The position numbers were made by a program, and so were the translations under genes. From the NCBI GenBank assembly GCA_950295325.1, contig OX485809.1, positions 372,001-436,000 of the forward strand: a stretch of 64,000 nt of DNA, in the 5' to 3' direction. Positions 22,579 to 34,800 of this stretch are shown in pieces. The stretch's first letter is position 1, and each line of letters opens with the position of its first letter. Source of the stretch: Polytrichum commune (Eukaryota > Streptophyta > Polytrichopsida > Polytrichales > Polytrichaceae). The notes below the pieces were generated by a model, which saw only the letters and a program-made list of their open reading frames with translations, made no database searches and was not told the origin of the DNA.

Positions 22579-25500
22579 GCATCAGCAACAACTATTTCAC
22601 CCTGGCTTGCTTTCTGCTGTGTCTCAGGTATGTATGTCTGTGGTTTCTTCCCATCTCAATCTGTTGAGATATAGAGGATGATTGCTTTTACTTGGAGAGT
22701 TTGAGACGCCTCAATAAACTCCTTTTTACCTTGAAATTGGCTGGTTAATCTTTGAAGGAGTTGACTCTCTAGAATGTGAACTACCATAACTCTTCACGTG
22801 CCGAACTTGAAATCCATCCAATTTGTTGATACATATATCAATGATTTGCTGCTGGAGGTGTGATCTTAAAGATTACTGTGTGAAATGCTTCTTACATGTA
22901 ATAATTTAATATGCACTTTTCAGTTACATTGTAATCTCATGATGCGAATCCTCTATATTCTCCTATCGGTTTTTAAAGATGTCGTAAGTGGCAAGGTCAA
23001 GTAAATCGATCACCTGCCATCAAAAGTTGTGTACCCCTGGTTTTCTCCATCTGTTACTGAGCTGCCCAGAGCACACAGCATAAGGTGCTAATCTCCACAA
23101 CTCAAAAATTAATTGGAATTGTATCTAGAAGATTTAAGATTAGATTCTCATTCTGAGGTTTTCTGAGTCCCATGGTTACATATGGCTCTTTGCAGATTGA
23201 ACCAATACCGAGTGGGAATCTGCCACCTGGTTTTGATGCAACTTCATGCCGCAGTGTGTACGTTTACTGCTACTTGCTCTCAGCAATTTTGGAATTTTCT
23301 GCGTTAGCCACAATCAGATAGTTGAGGCTATCTTTTGCTGCAGTGACATTGGGTTAGAGTATATTGGAAAGAATTTTTTAGGCTTATGGATATGTATTGA
23401 TTCAAAGCTGAACATCAACCTGCTCAATATTGTGACTCAGACTGTGCAACGTTGTGAATACTTGCAGGTATGTGGGCAACATACACACCAAAGTTACAGA
23501 AAGCCTGCTTGCTGAAGTTTTTGCCAATGCAGGACCCTTAGAAGGGTGCAAACTTATTAGAAAAGAAAAGGTTATGACATATCTGCTTACCTGTCATCCA
23601 CACAATGTCTAGTGTGTTGTCCCTTAGGTTTCCACCTTCCACTCTTCAAGTAACTTATTGCTGGTTCTGTGCAGTGCAGAATAAATTCGATTAGAGTGTT
23701 TTTCTTGTCAAGGTGAGGAATTCTCCACTGTGGCCCACTGATGTAATTGACGTGTTTTTAAAATTTCACTGATTTTGTCATGGCAGTCATCTTATGGTTT
23801 TGTGGACTACTTTGATCATCGATCAGCTGCTGGTGCACTATTGACACTAAATGGCAGGCAATTGTAAGTTTTATCAATTATGCAGCAATGGTATTGTCAT
23901 GTGTTTGACTGCAGTGGAGGTTATCGTAAGGTTAGGAATAGTATATAGGTTTACTTGCGGCCCCAACTGGCTGGTGTTAGTGTAATAATAGTATTGTTGC
24001 TTGGAATTGCCAACTAAAGTTTTATGTGTACAATATACTAGAGCTGAAGCTCTTTTAAAAAATATTGTGCCCCCTGATGAGTTTATGGAGATATCATGCA
24101 GGTATGGTCAACCTATCAAGGTCAATTGGGCATATGCTAGTGGACAAAGGGAAGATACAACAGGTTTTTCTCAGCAGCTCCTTTGGCATTTGGTAGAGCT
24201 GTCTGTAGGGTTAGAATGCCTTTGCATTTAATGATAAATATTCCAGTGGTTTGCCTTTAATGTTGAATTAATGCTGTGTGAAAGTCAAGCAATTGTCCGT
24301 ATCCATGAGAACCCGTATGTAGCATTCTACCAACTTTAGCCTCTTCTGTCTCTCTGCCACTTGAAGTGAAGCGTTGCATGTTTTTGACTGACTGAACTAT
24401 TAACAGGGCACTACAATATATTTGTCGGGGATCTCAGCCCGGAGGTAACAGATGCCACTTTGTTTGCGGCTTTCTGTGTCTACTCAAGCTGCTCGTAAGT
24501 GATCAATTTGTGAAATGGTTATTGTATAGTACTGGGATGTTGCAAATGTGTAAAGGTTGTTGCTGTCCATCACCTTCTTCTGAGAGTAACTGTCACTTGT
24601 TGTATGGATGCAAATTTGGGTTTGTGAGGTCCTCGGAAAACATTTCCCACTTGTCAAAGGGGTTGAGACTAATGTCCAGGATACATATGCGAGGTATTTT
24701 TTCAATTGTTGGTGTCAAATTGACACCAAATGACTTAGCTTGTCATGGATGTGTGTGTGATTGCAGCGAGTTGTAAGGTGGTAGAAATCCTCACTACCAC
24801 TTCCCTGACTTTCTGCTTCATGTGCACATGGTTTGATGGTTGCCTTAGGTGTTTTTCAACTTCTGCTTGGTTCAAACTATTTTGTTGAGCAGTTGTGTCA
24901 GCTCTCACACTCTTACATGTTCTGATAGATCTCAAAGGTTGAAGTCTTGAGCTGTGGGTTTATTCCTAGATATAGTCTGGAACGGGAAGGCATACTTTAT
25001 TCTTGCACATAATGTGGAAAATGGGTCTCTTCTCACTCAAGTATATGATGACATTTGACTGGGTTTTGAATTTGCAGTTTGAAGATTTGAAAATCCCAGA
25101 AGTATCACTCAAGAGAGCTTTGCCAAAAAATATCTTAGCTTTTTTAAAATTACTGTCATTTTTATATTGCTAGGGGTCCATTGCTATTTGGATCATATGG
25201 GTCTCTGATAGCCAATTTATCATTAAAACTGGACATGAGGAACTTTTCAAAAACCAACCACTCTCCAGGGCCCCACAGTATGAGTTTATTATTTTTAAGC
25301 ATTTGGGTGGTGAACAGAGATGCTCGAGTGATGTGGGATCAACGATCAGGTCGCTCTAGGGGTTTCGGCTTTGTTTCTTTCAGAAGTCAGCAGGTAGGTT
25401 CGGGCTGTTTTTCTTCTATGACAGGTTTGGGAAGCTTTAACTGGGCCTCACAAGGAGTATTTACTTGTTCCTTCTTATTTTCTTGAGCAGCTACGCGGTC

Positions 25501-28500
25501 ATCTTCTTTACTCCATAAATACCTAGTGAAGGCTTTTGGGATCAACTTGCTCAAGTCATGGTCTTACTTTACTAGCAACTTGTTTTTAATTTCTGTCTTA
25601 ATTTTTCAATTTCAAAATCTGAGTGGGTCGCCTCGACGTTATGTTTAGAGTATAATATCATGAAGTTCTGGGCATTAATGTAAATCTCAAGTGGACACTA
25701 AATCAGCCATATTTTTTATCTGACAGCTCACTATTTCGCCATGTAATTTTGACACCTGAAATCGCAAATTTGATGTATGCAGGAGGCTGGAAATGCAATC
25801 AGTGAGATGACAGGTGAGGAAAACTCTGATGAATTGGCATAACGTGAGGAAACATGTGAAGGAAATTATTTCTTTTTTGCTTGTAAGTTCAATTTGGTAG
25901 CTTGAAGTCATTCTTTGTACCCTGTAATGTGAATGAAAAAGCATTGTTTATAGGACTGGCTGCTGTTTTGTCAGGTATCAGGTTGTTGATCACTCACTAA
26001 ATTATTGGCCTCTTTTTGTACTTGTGTAGGGAAGTGGCTTGGTAGTAGACCAATCCGCTGCAATTGGGCTATGAAGACAAACATGGGCCCTCAGGTGGAT
26101 GAGGCTCACACTGGTGGTAATGGACTCGTTATGAATGCAGCCATTGATCAGATGGCTGCACTTCAGGCTCCACTTGTGCAAGGTGCCCTTATCTTTGGCC
26201 ATAATCTTTGATCTTGAATACCTGATCTTGTTGGGCCTAAAACAGACGTCTCTTCTGCTCAATGACATTAGAGTGAACATCTAACTCAACATGACTTGTG
26301 CTCAGGAGTTGGTTGTTTTGCATGCAACCTTCTATGTTTGGTAAGTTTGCAGTGCATGCTTGGAGGTAGTGTGGATTTTTGAACAAGGAACACTCAATGT
26401 AGGTTCCTGGAGAGTCAAAACTCATTTTGGCATGCCAAGAGGTGCTAAAATGAGTTTTGGCCCTCAATGAAGCAAAATAGGTTGCTTTTCATTCAAATTC
26501 AAATATTACCTCCAGGCATGCATTGCAAGTGGGAAGTATCGATATCTTATGCAAAACAACCAATGGAAATCATAGTAGACCAACTCCTGACATAAAGTTA
26601 CATTGAATTACAGGATAACTCTATTCCCCTACAACAAATTCACTGTTCCTTCTGTTGTTCGCTTGCCTGCTTAAGTTTCATCACAGTGGTGGTGCTATTA
26701 ACTGCTCAGTGTCCTATGCAGAAGTACATGCTGAAGAAAGTCAAGAAGTCTCAGCAGGGGAAGGACCAGAGAATAATCCTCAGTACACCACTGTGTATGT
26801 CGGCAACCTGGCCCATGAAGTAAGGAAGAAAAATGCTCATGTTTCACTGTTGTTTTGTACTTCTAATGTCTTTATCGACTTGCACTTGGTGGTCTTGGTA
26901 CTTGAGGTTTGAGGTTGAGTTTTCACTTTCTTTATTGGATCTAAAATGCATCTGGCTCTCCTCTACAACCTGTGAGGGCATGGTGCTCTTCATCTACCTG
27001 GACATATGACCTTTTGTCTCATGAGAGTAGGTCTGTAGCCCATGCTGAAATGGAGTCTTTTGTTTTAATAATCCCTGGGCTTATCCGTTTCTTTTGGGGG
27101 GGGATCACTAAGGTGCACGTAGAAAACCACATTAGATCAATGATAGCACGGGTTTAATTCATGGGGGCTGCAAATATACAACATGCCTAGAAATATGTTA
27201 TCAAGGGTAGAAATGGAAAAAAGACTTGTATTAATACTACAGGGTCTCATTAAAAGTAGCCCTATATATACTTATTAGATGTACTTAAGGGTGCAGTGGG
27301 GAGAATTTTCTAGATTTTTAATCTTGTATCCATAGCCATTTTTCTCATATTTTTGGGAGTTCATATGAATATCTTATTCATTGCCAAAGGGTATGGTCTC
27401 ATAAGACCGGGGCAATGCATGAATGACTAACATGAATGAAAAGATTGATTCATATAAAAAATATAGGGTATAATTCAATGCTCTATAAATGTATTATATC
27501 TGCTAATTACCCCTTTGAAAATGCGTAGAAGTAGATTTTTGTTGTGTTTATAGGGAGGGAAAGAAGAGTAGTTTGTAGGTAAATACCCTATGATTACAGG
27601 TGTATCCCAATTTTAGAGCTAAGTGGGATCAGTTTTCTTATTGATGAACCACAACAAAGTTGCTACTTGCAGTCACCTTGGCATGTAGTAGATGCTCATG
27701 ATCGCCCATTTCCCACAGGTCACTCAAGCTGAGCTGCACCGACAATTCCATGCGTTGGCAGCTGGCATGATAGAGGACGTGCGAGTGCAAAGAGATAAAG
27801 GTTTTGGGTTTGTGAGATATCGGTCACATGAAGAAGCTGCATTCGCTATCCAAATAGCCAATGGCAGGGTTGTTTGTGGCAAGTCAATCAAGGTGTGAGC
27901 CTTGTCTTACATTTCTTATGTGCAATCAATATAATTGTATGTGCTCAAATTTGAATCCCATTTGACTTCATGTCTCAATGTATGCTGAATTACCATCTTA
28001 CGATAATCTGAGTGCGACAGTGTAACATGTTTGTATTATGTTCAGGGTCCAGGGTAACTTGAAATTCAGGAATTTTGGTATTTAAGTTGAGGTAGATAGG
28101 TCGTAAATGATTACTTTCATCATAGCCCACTTTCTCTAGGAGATGAGACATGCGATTAGTATGAGTTGATTAGTAAAATTCCAAATTGAGACCATGCCAC
28201 TTTCCTCATAATATTTGGAGCTAATATGAATATCTCATTTATTATCAAAGTTAGGTTTAATGTGCTCATTAAATGGTCGAATAGGTCCGTGCCAATCATG
28301 TTGACTATTGAGCCTAGAATGGTTATCATATTTTAAGCATGTTGTCCAATCTCTTTAAAACGCATGTCTTTCTGTCCAATTGGGAGAAAAACTTGAGACT
28401 ACCTAGGACTACATTTTGAAATAGGGAAGGAATCTTATGATTAATGGAGTTGTAGAGGGGACACTCCAGCACAAAGTGTGCTTCTCAATGAACTATGTTG

Positions 28501-29014
28501 TGAGAGCAGAAGTGGCATATTCTTTTCATCTCTAGAGGATGAAATAGTTGACCACCAGCCAGTTTCATTGGTGAGTCTATGACTTGACGGGCAGTAAGCC
28601 ACAATGATTTTGCGCTGGGGTTGTGTAAATGGTTGCTTATTGATTGTTGGACATGCTTGTGGGTGTCCTGTTTTTTTATTGCAGTGCTCCTGGGGCAGCA
28701 AGCCGACTCCTCCAGGGACATCATCAGTGCCTCTACCCCCTCCCCCTCCACCAATTCCTTCCTTCCAGGCACTTAGTGCAGCAAGTATAAATCATGGATA
28801 CAGTGCTGCTGACCTTTTAGCGTATCAGCGGCAAATCACGATGGCACAAGGAGGCAGCGGACGTGCATTGTTGCCGCTACCACAAGGTATGCCAGTTGGA
28901 GTTGGTCAAGCAGCACCTCTAGGTGGTGCAGGGGGTCGGGGAATTTATGACAGCTTCCAGCCAGGGGCAGGGTTAACTTCAGGGGCTCTAAACCAGCCTC
29001 ACATCTTCTACTAA
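22427..29014 (+). CDS. UBP1: UBP1/TIA-1-like RNA-binding protein, three RRMs
   Basis: Nuclear hnRNP-like protein that binds U-rich RNA and, in plants, promotes intron recognition, mRNA stability and stress-granule formation. Coding exons: 22427-22627, 23196-23257, 23468-23570, 23787-23863, 24102-24163, 24407-24494, 25318-25393, 25783-25813, 26030-26182, 26722-26819, 27719-27892, 28685-29014. These sum to 484 codons plus stop; every joint is GT-AG and in frame. Residues 1-67 are glutamine-rich with a long Q run. RRM1 is about 87-155 (VYVGN, YGFVDY), RRM2 about 172-245 ([14 protein letters not shown]), RRM3 about 308-375 ([14 protein letters not shown]). The [12 protein letters not shown] block and a proline/glycine tail follow. 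RRM order, linkers and length fit the family. The first exon start is the only in-frame ATG before the Q run, but leader splicing is unproven. Introns 9 to 11 carry repeats. Confidence 0.93.
22521..22590 (+). repeat. CAG/CAA polyglutamine repeat in UBP1 exon 1
   Basis: Five or more CAG codons are followed by about 13 CAA codons and mixed CAG/CAT. They encode an uninterrupted stretch of about 20 glutamines. The antisense polyleucine open frame is a shadow. Confidence 0.95.
26303..26589. mobile_element. MITE, family M4, copy 1 (UBP1 intron 9)
   Basis: About 287 bp. The ends CAGGAGTTGG and CCAACTCCTG are inverted, and the inner words TTGTTTTGCAT and ATGCAAAACAACC mirror each other. The centre shares GCATGCCAAnAnG and AAATGAGTTTnGGCCC with copy 2 at 52212-52481. 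No coding capacity. Confidence 0.75.
27329..27411. repeat. Dispersed repeat in UBP1 intron 10
   Basis: Matches 28188-28331 and 12961-13103 (CCATTTTTCTCATA..., GGAGTTCATATGAATATC, ATTCATTGCCAAAG). Origin not recognised. Confidence 0.55.
28188..28331. repeat. Dispersed repeat in UBP1 intron 11
   Basis: Longest copy of the family seen at 12961 and 27329. Shared blocks are CCACTTTCCTC, GGAGCTnATATGAATATCTCATTTATT, ATAGGTCC and ATGTTGACTATT. No ends or target duplication identified. Confidence 0.6.
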
Positions 29015-29023
29015 TGTAATAAA
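29015..29023 (+). terminator. UBP1 poly(A) signal candidate
   Basis: AATAAA occurs within TGTAATAAAG directly after the UBP1 stop codon. It is very close to the stop, so a more distal, less canonical signal may be the one used. Confidence 0.3.
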
Positions 29024-30735
29024 GAAAACAAACAACTCAGAAACGCATAGGAATCACTTAAAAGGTCGGAGGAGGGGTCAGTCCAAGCTTGGTTGTTAGC
29101 ATAGCATAGCATAGCAAGAACTTCAGGATGTCAATTAGGATTACCAACTCTCAAGGTACACATGGCTTGTTTGGTTGTGGTAAATTGTCCTATCAATATG
29201 GATCCAAATTGGACCCTGCCGCTTTGACCATCATTTCATACACCATGTAACTTGGAGGCCTGGAAGTTCTTCCCTTTGCCTGGTGGTGATGATGATGTTT
29301 ACTGTTCTGATTAACAATCTTGAGGGAGGGCTCTGATCTTAAAATTTACAGAATTCCTACATTCAGCCCTCTTATTCACCACCTGCAACACACAAAGAGC
29401 CGTCTTGTTGTACAGCGATGCATAATGATATGTGTTTTCTTTGGTCCTATCTTAATCCTCTAAACTTGTGCAGATGGAAGTTTATGGTATCATGCCTTCA
29501 TGTGGAACTTGAACAGAATCTCATCCACCCAGAGAAATGTCTATATGATTGTATGCCATCATTTTTGAGATATGGATGTATTAGCCATGTCCTATGGTAC
29601 AGCCAAGGTTGCCAAATTTGGTGGTATGCATAATCTTGGTGATACTGGTGTATTTTTTTGGTTTATCTATAGTTTATGCTTACTTATCAAAATAATAAGA
29701 TTCCGTCGGAATGAGCTTAAATGTCAATTTGTAACCTCTTTGGGTTTGGAATGTTGCCCATACTTCTGGAGATGCTCGAGTGGGGGGCCAATGAAGACGT
29801 GAAGAGCTTCCACATTCACTTCTCATTGTACCTCAAATTTGAGACATTATGGATAAATGTTTGCAACTTTGGATTTCAGATAACCCAAAATGCATTTAGG
29901 GATTCCAAACTTTCGCTTCTTTGGCATCGACATTCAGAGTAAGCAAACCCCGTTCCAGTACTCCCTTCTCATACTTAGGCATTAAGAGATAACTGTTCTT
30001 GTAACGTCAGGAATATAAAGTTGTTAGATCCTCCGTGGAACTCAGACATGTCAACCACAAGTTCTCGACTTGAGAAGAGTCTCATCATTCAGAAATGTAG
30101 TCTTGTTTAAGAGTGAAATTGCTGACATTGCAAGCTTTTGGTGTTTCACCAGCACCTTGGTGGAGGATCCGGCAGAGTGTGGTAATCCCCTTATGCCAAC
30201 TCTCATATTTTGGTTCATGTCATGGGTTAATTCCATGGGATCCTCATCACACTCTAGTGATTTGCTTCTTAAAAAAGTTGTGATCCATTTGCTACATAGG
30301 TGTATGAAAAGTGGCGTGGGTTACCTTGCTGGGAAGGATGTCATTGAAGTTGTTCATGGTCTCCGACCCTCAGTTTCTAGATATCAGCCTTCTGAGGGAT
30401 AAAAGTAGCATGTCCACAGAACTATTGACAAAGATTTCAACTTCATGATGATTTCCAATGTCTTAATTTGGAGATACAGAGAGATTAGAAATTCCTGTGT
30501 TGGGTCCAGAAATCAGAACTAGGCTTCTTGACATCATCAACAAGATTCAGAACACCTAAACCACTATTTCTCCTTGATTATAGCAAAATTAATTTTGAGA
30601 CATGGCATGTACAATGGATTTTGCCAGCAATATAAGGTGATGCTGTACAATATTGCTGACCTGCACAAAGAAACACTAGAGCTCTAGAAGAAAGAGGTTG
30701 CTCGAGGTATCGGTGCGAGAACGTACATTAGAATG
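29024..30735. other. Intergenic stretch between UBP1 and the LTR relic
   Basis: Contains the UBP1 3' UTR, whose length is unknown. Past about 29.5 kb no gene is recognised. Open frames on both strands at 30051-30402 lack any known domain; they may be decayed retroelement gag, given the neighbouring LTR and primer site, but no gag motif is visible. Confidence 0.35.
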
Positions 30736-31099
30736 TAGACTCTGATCCAAAACACTGCGAGCCTGCAGGACAATGGGTTAAAGCAGTAACTGTGGACTCA
30801 ATAACCTAAACATTTGTTTGAACAAGACTATATATTCATTCGGTTATCAGACTATCAAACAAATCATACATCACTAAATCCATGAATGATCTATATCCGA
30901 GAAAGAAAGGTGAAGTTCTCAAGTATGCACAGAGACATTTTCATCATCACTCCTTTATAATAGGCTACCTAGTTTCAACCCTCATCCAACCAATTTAAAA
31001 CTGATATAGTTCCCTACCACCAATTTGAAAATGATGTTCCCTATCACCAATTTGACTGAAGGGTCACACTTCTAAAAATACCTACAACATGCAACCAAC
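30736..31099 (-). mobile_element. LTR retrotransposon relic: one LTR plus primer-binding site
   Basis: Read on the minus strand, the sequence begins TGTTGGTTGCATGTTG at 31099 and contains a TATA-like CTATTATAAAGGAG near 30960. About 340 bases later it reaches TTTTGGATCAGAGTCTA (30752-30736). This resembles the copia primer site TGGTATCAGAGC, complementary to initiator methionine tRNA. No internal coding region or second LTR was recognised. The exact 3' end of the LTR is uncertain. Confidence 0.5.
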
Positions 31100-31820
31100 A
31101 CCTCCTCAAATTAAATGTGCTGTAAATATTTTGCACCTTGATGAATACCTTCCAAAATAAGACCTTCCTATCTTGCAAGGGTGTCCAAAATCTTTGCACT
31201 ACCAAGTAAATTCTCAATATTTTGTTTCAATGTAAACAAACATGACGAAATAGTCCTAATATGTCAAAGAAAAAAAGACTTTTGAGCTAGTTTATTTCCA
31301 ACTGACTTGCCACATAGCTGATACACACAGAACCTTTGCCTTCAAACCTTTAAAGTCCTGAGGAGACCATCTGTTTACTTTCAAGAGTAGAGCAGACCTG
31401 TCGAGAAGCATTTTTAAAAAGCCAGAGCTGTTCAAAAGATATTCAAGCTTTTACCATCATTGCTTGAAGTCCAAATGATCTGGCTCAGTGTAGAAATAGA
31501 CAAACTAGATGCAAGCAGCTGTTGAAAAGGATCTGGGTGGAAGTTGGTCCTCAGGTGTAGGTCACACAAACAATATGGACGAGATCCTTTCAAAAAAGAA
31601 TCAAACAAAGACTATATCTCACGTGATCATCTATACCTTTACTTTCACCCAAGTCCACCAGCCAGTATTCCCTAGGCTTCCAAATATTTGAGAATTCCTC
31701 TGCTGCTGAAAGCTCATGTGGAGAAGGTGCCATACAGTGCAGCAAACTGCATGCAACATTGAGGATCTTACCCTCCTTATCCTGCCTAAGCATCTTGAGT
31801 TCGGAATCTTACCAACATCA
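31100..31820. other. 3' flank of U1-70K
   Basis: Should contain the 3' UTR of U1-70K. An alternative last exon of that gene could lie here (minus frame around 31590-31793), but it shows no family motif. Confidence 0.35.
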
Positions 31821-34800
31821 TCAGCGATCCCTGCAAACAGCCAAGAAAGATTGAACACTAGGGACATTACACAAGGACCACCAAAAAGAAAGAAAGAAAA
31901 TGATAAAGAATGTCACCTCGGATAGATGAATGTCCCTGAAACACTTGCCTTTGACTTCATTATCCTCTATTGTTGTACAATATTTACAGGTCCAATTTTG
32001 AAATAGATTGAAACTTACACATGAGGTTACCCAGTAAGTAACCTGTCTGCCCAAATGATTGTTTTACACCTCATTAACTTACCTTTCCCGGTCTCGCTCC
32101 CGTGAACGAGAGCGACCAACATGCTCTCTCTCTCTTTCTCTCTCCCGTTCACGCTCATAATGACGATCTCGTTCCCGACCTCCACGGTCTCTTTCTCGAG
32201 TCCCTCGTTCACGGTCTCCACGATCCCGGTCTCGTTCACGGTGCCTTTCACTATCACGCTCTCTATCACCATCTCTGTCTTTCTCACGTTCTCGATCACG
32301 CTCACGGTAACCATCATCAGCTTTCTCCCATACCCGTTCATCCCGATCTTTCTCCCGCTTGTCAGATTTCTCTGGATCCCTGCAGATAAGGAGTCGAGAA
32401 GTGACAAAAATACTCAGTGAACTAAAGATCATTCACCGAATAACAACACAATATTTATAGAAACCTAGCCAATGGGAAACTAAAAGGAACCCCCCGTCAG
32501 GATGGGGAGGCATCAATGACTATACAGTAACAGTGTGCAACCTGCAATCTCATATCATTCTAAGAGAAAGAAGTTTCATAGTGGTAGGAACTAGGAACCG
32601 TAACTTGTAAAATGAATAAGGAACGAAACATCTATCTCCTGCTGCGTGTCAGAAAACAGACATGCAGAGTAAGCACTGCACACAGGAGTCTTGCCAAGGA
32701 GTAGTAGTACCTGTCCTCATGGTCTTTAACACTCTCGCGTGCCTTTGGCTCCTCCGACCTTGTGGCAGCTGCTGCCACTGTCAGCAGCTGTGGCTCCCTG
32801 AAATTTTCGTTACAAAACCCAAACAGGTTAACAAAACATAAAAGGATTCTGGGAATCACAGCTTTGAGGTTGAAATGTCTATATACATTATCCAATTTAT
32901 TAATAGTTCCCCTGCTTGATACAACCCATTCATCTATGTCACTCATGTGGACAGAGCATTACACAATTATAAAAGGAGGATCAGGTTCAAATACGCGATT
33001 GATGTTCATACATGTATGAACTGTGTTTGATCACCACTGTGTAACATGTGACATGTAACATCACATGTGACCGCAATGTAACTTCCACTTTGAAATGAGT
33101 TGTACATAACATAACTTCAAGCTCCAAAACATAGTTCCAAGCCTAAGATTGACAATCTTTCTAAAGTGTACCACAAAAAAGTGAGCAATGGATGTGTGGA
33201 GATGATTATCAAACACCCCAATTGGCCATCCTTATCTACTATCTCCACAAAACATGTGGTTTTAAGAAAGCAACTTACCTTCCAGAATATTTCTGATTCA
33301 CTTCATCACCTCCCACGCGGGTGGATCCCAAGCCCCCACCTAATCTTCGAGGTCGCCAATTGGGAACAGTTCTTCCTCGTTCAACATCCACTAGAACTCG
33401 CCGATTATCAATCTTGCGACCATCCGCTTGTTTGTAAGCAGCTGTACAACCCACATACCACATGATGGATAAGATAACCATTAAGGGAAATCTACCAAGC
33501 AATTTTATATTCACAGTACATAGTTCATTGTAAATCTCTCCAACTTACTTTTCATGTCCCGTGTATGCTGATACTCAATAAATGCATATCCTCGTGGAGT
33601 CTTAGTAATCTTGTCAGATACAAGCCGAACCTGGAAAGTCATTTACCAGCACAAAGTTAGAATCCTACATCCTACATAGTAGAACAGTAACACAGATAAA
33701 GCATCATTCATCACATACCAGACCAAAAAAAGCACTTCCCACAGGCTGCAAAACCTGAGTAACTAGGAACCATAATACTCATATGTTGCGCGTTTTCCCA
33801 CTAGAAATAGAACATACCAGGAGAAGGCTCCAAAATTTTAGATGATAGGCAAGCTTTTGAACAAAATTAGATACTTACACGTTTGATGGGACCATACCCT
33901 TCAAATTCTCTTCGGATTTTGTGCTCAGTCGTTTCATAACTCTGCATCAAAAACAATAGCACTCAACATCATTCACACATACTTTATGGCCCATGAGGTG
34001 CTAAAACAATTCATATTGTAAGAGAAAATATGATGGAAAGAGCAAACAGAACGAAGATTATGAACGGATAAATCCATGCACTTACAATTCGAGCAACAAA
34101 TAGCGTTTTGTAAGGATCCCCTTCAATATTAGCATCATTTGTTGGATCATCTGCAAAGACAAATGAAGGAAGGTGTCATGCACCAGTAGCTATAGAATTC
34201 CTCAACATCCTCTTATAATTGAAGCCAAATATTGTGTTCCAGAGAGGTTCTCAGAAAAATTCTAGATCCATCAGACTGAACATTCACAAAGAAAAGTTGA
34301 TAAAAGCAATTCAGGTATAGCCTTGTACAAAAAAATCGGGAATAAAATTGCAGTCAAATGTGAAAACAGGTTACAAATATATTTCTTCCAAATTTCAGAA
34401 CGATATGCGGAAAAGAAGCATACACTTAGCAAGCTCTTCAACTGCTTTCTTTGCCCCTGCCTCTAGTCGGAGTCCATGGATTCGGGCCCGACGTTGTGTC
34501 TGCACCCCCAAAACACTCACCCATCAAAAGATTGCACTATCCCGTTCAAGTGAGCACCAACTACATTATCTTGGAACAAGACCGACAGTTTCTGATTTGG
34601 CTCATGGAACAGTGATCAGACAATCACAAATAGAAGATCACAACAAAGGAACACAGGACCAAGCTGATGTTAACCTGGATAACAGTGTTCTTATTTCACA
34701 AGGAAACATCATGACTTATCCATGCAACAGATAATAGGTTAATACCAAATGTATCAACTACTTGAATGCTTTGTGCAGAACAAGACCTTAGAGAAATTCC

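Noticed and set aside
22355-22591. Polyleucine open frame antisense to UBP1 exon 1
   Set aside because: Shadow of the CAG/CAA repeat.
32027-32420. Plus-strand and alternative minus-strand frames over the U1-70K RD/RE exon
   Set aside because: Shadows of a repetitive coding exon whose frame is fixed by splicing and family composition.
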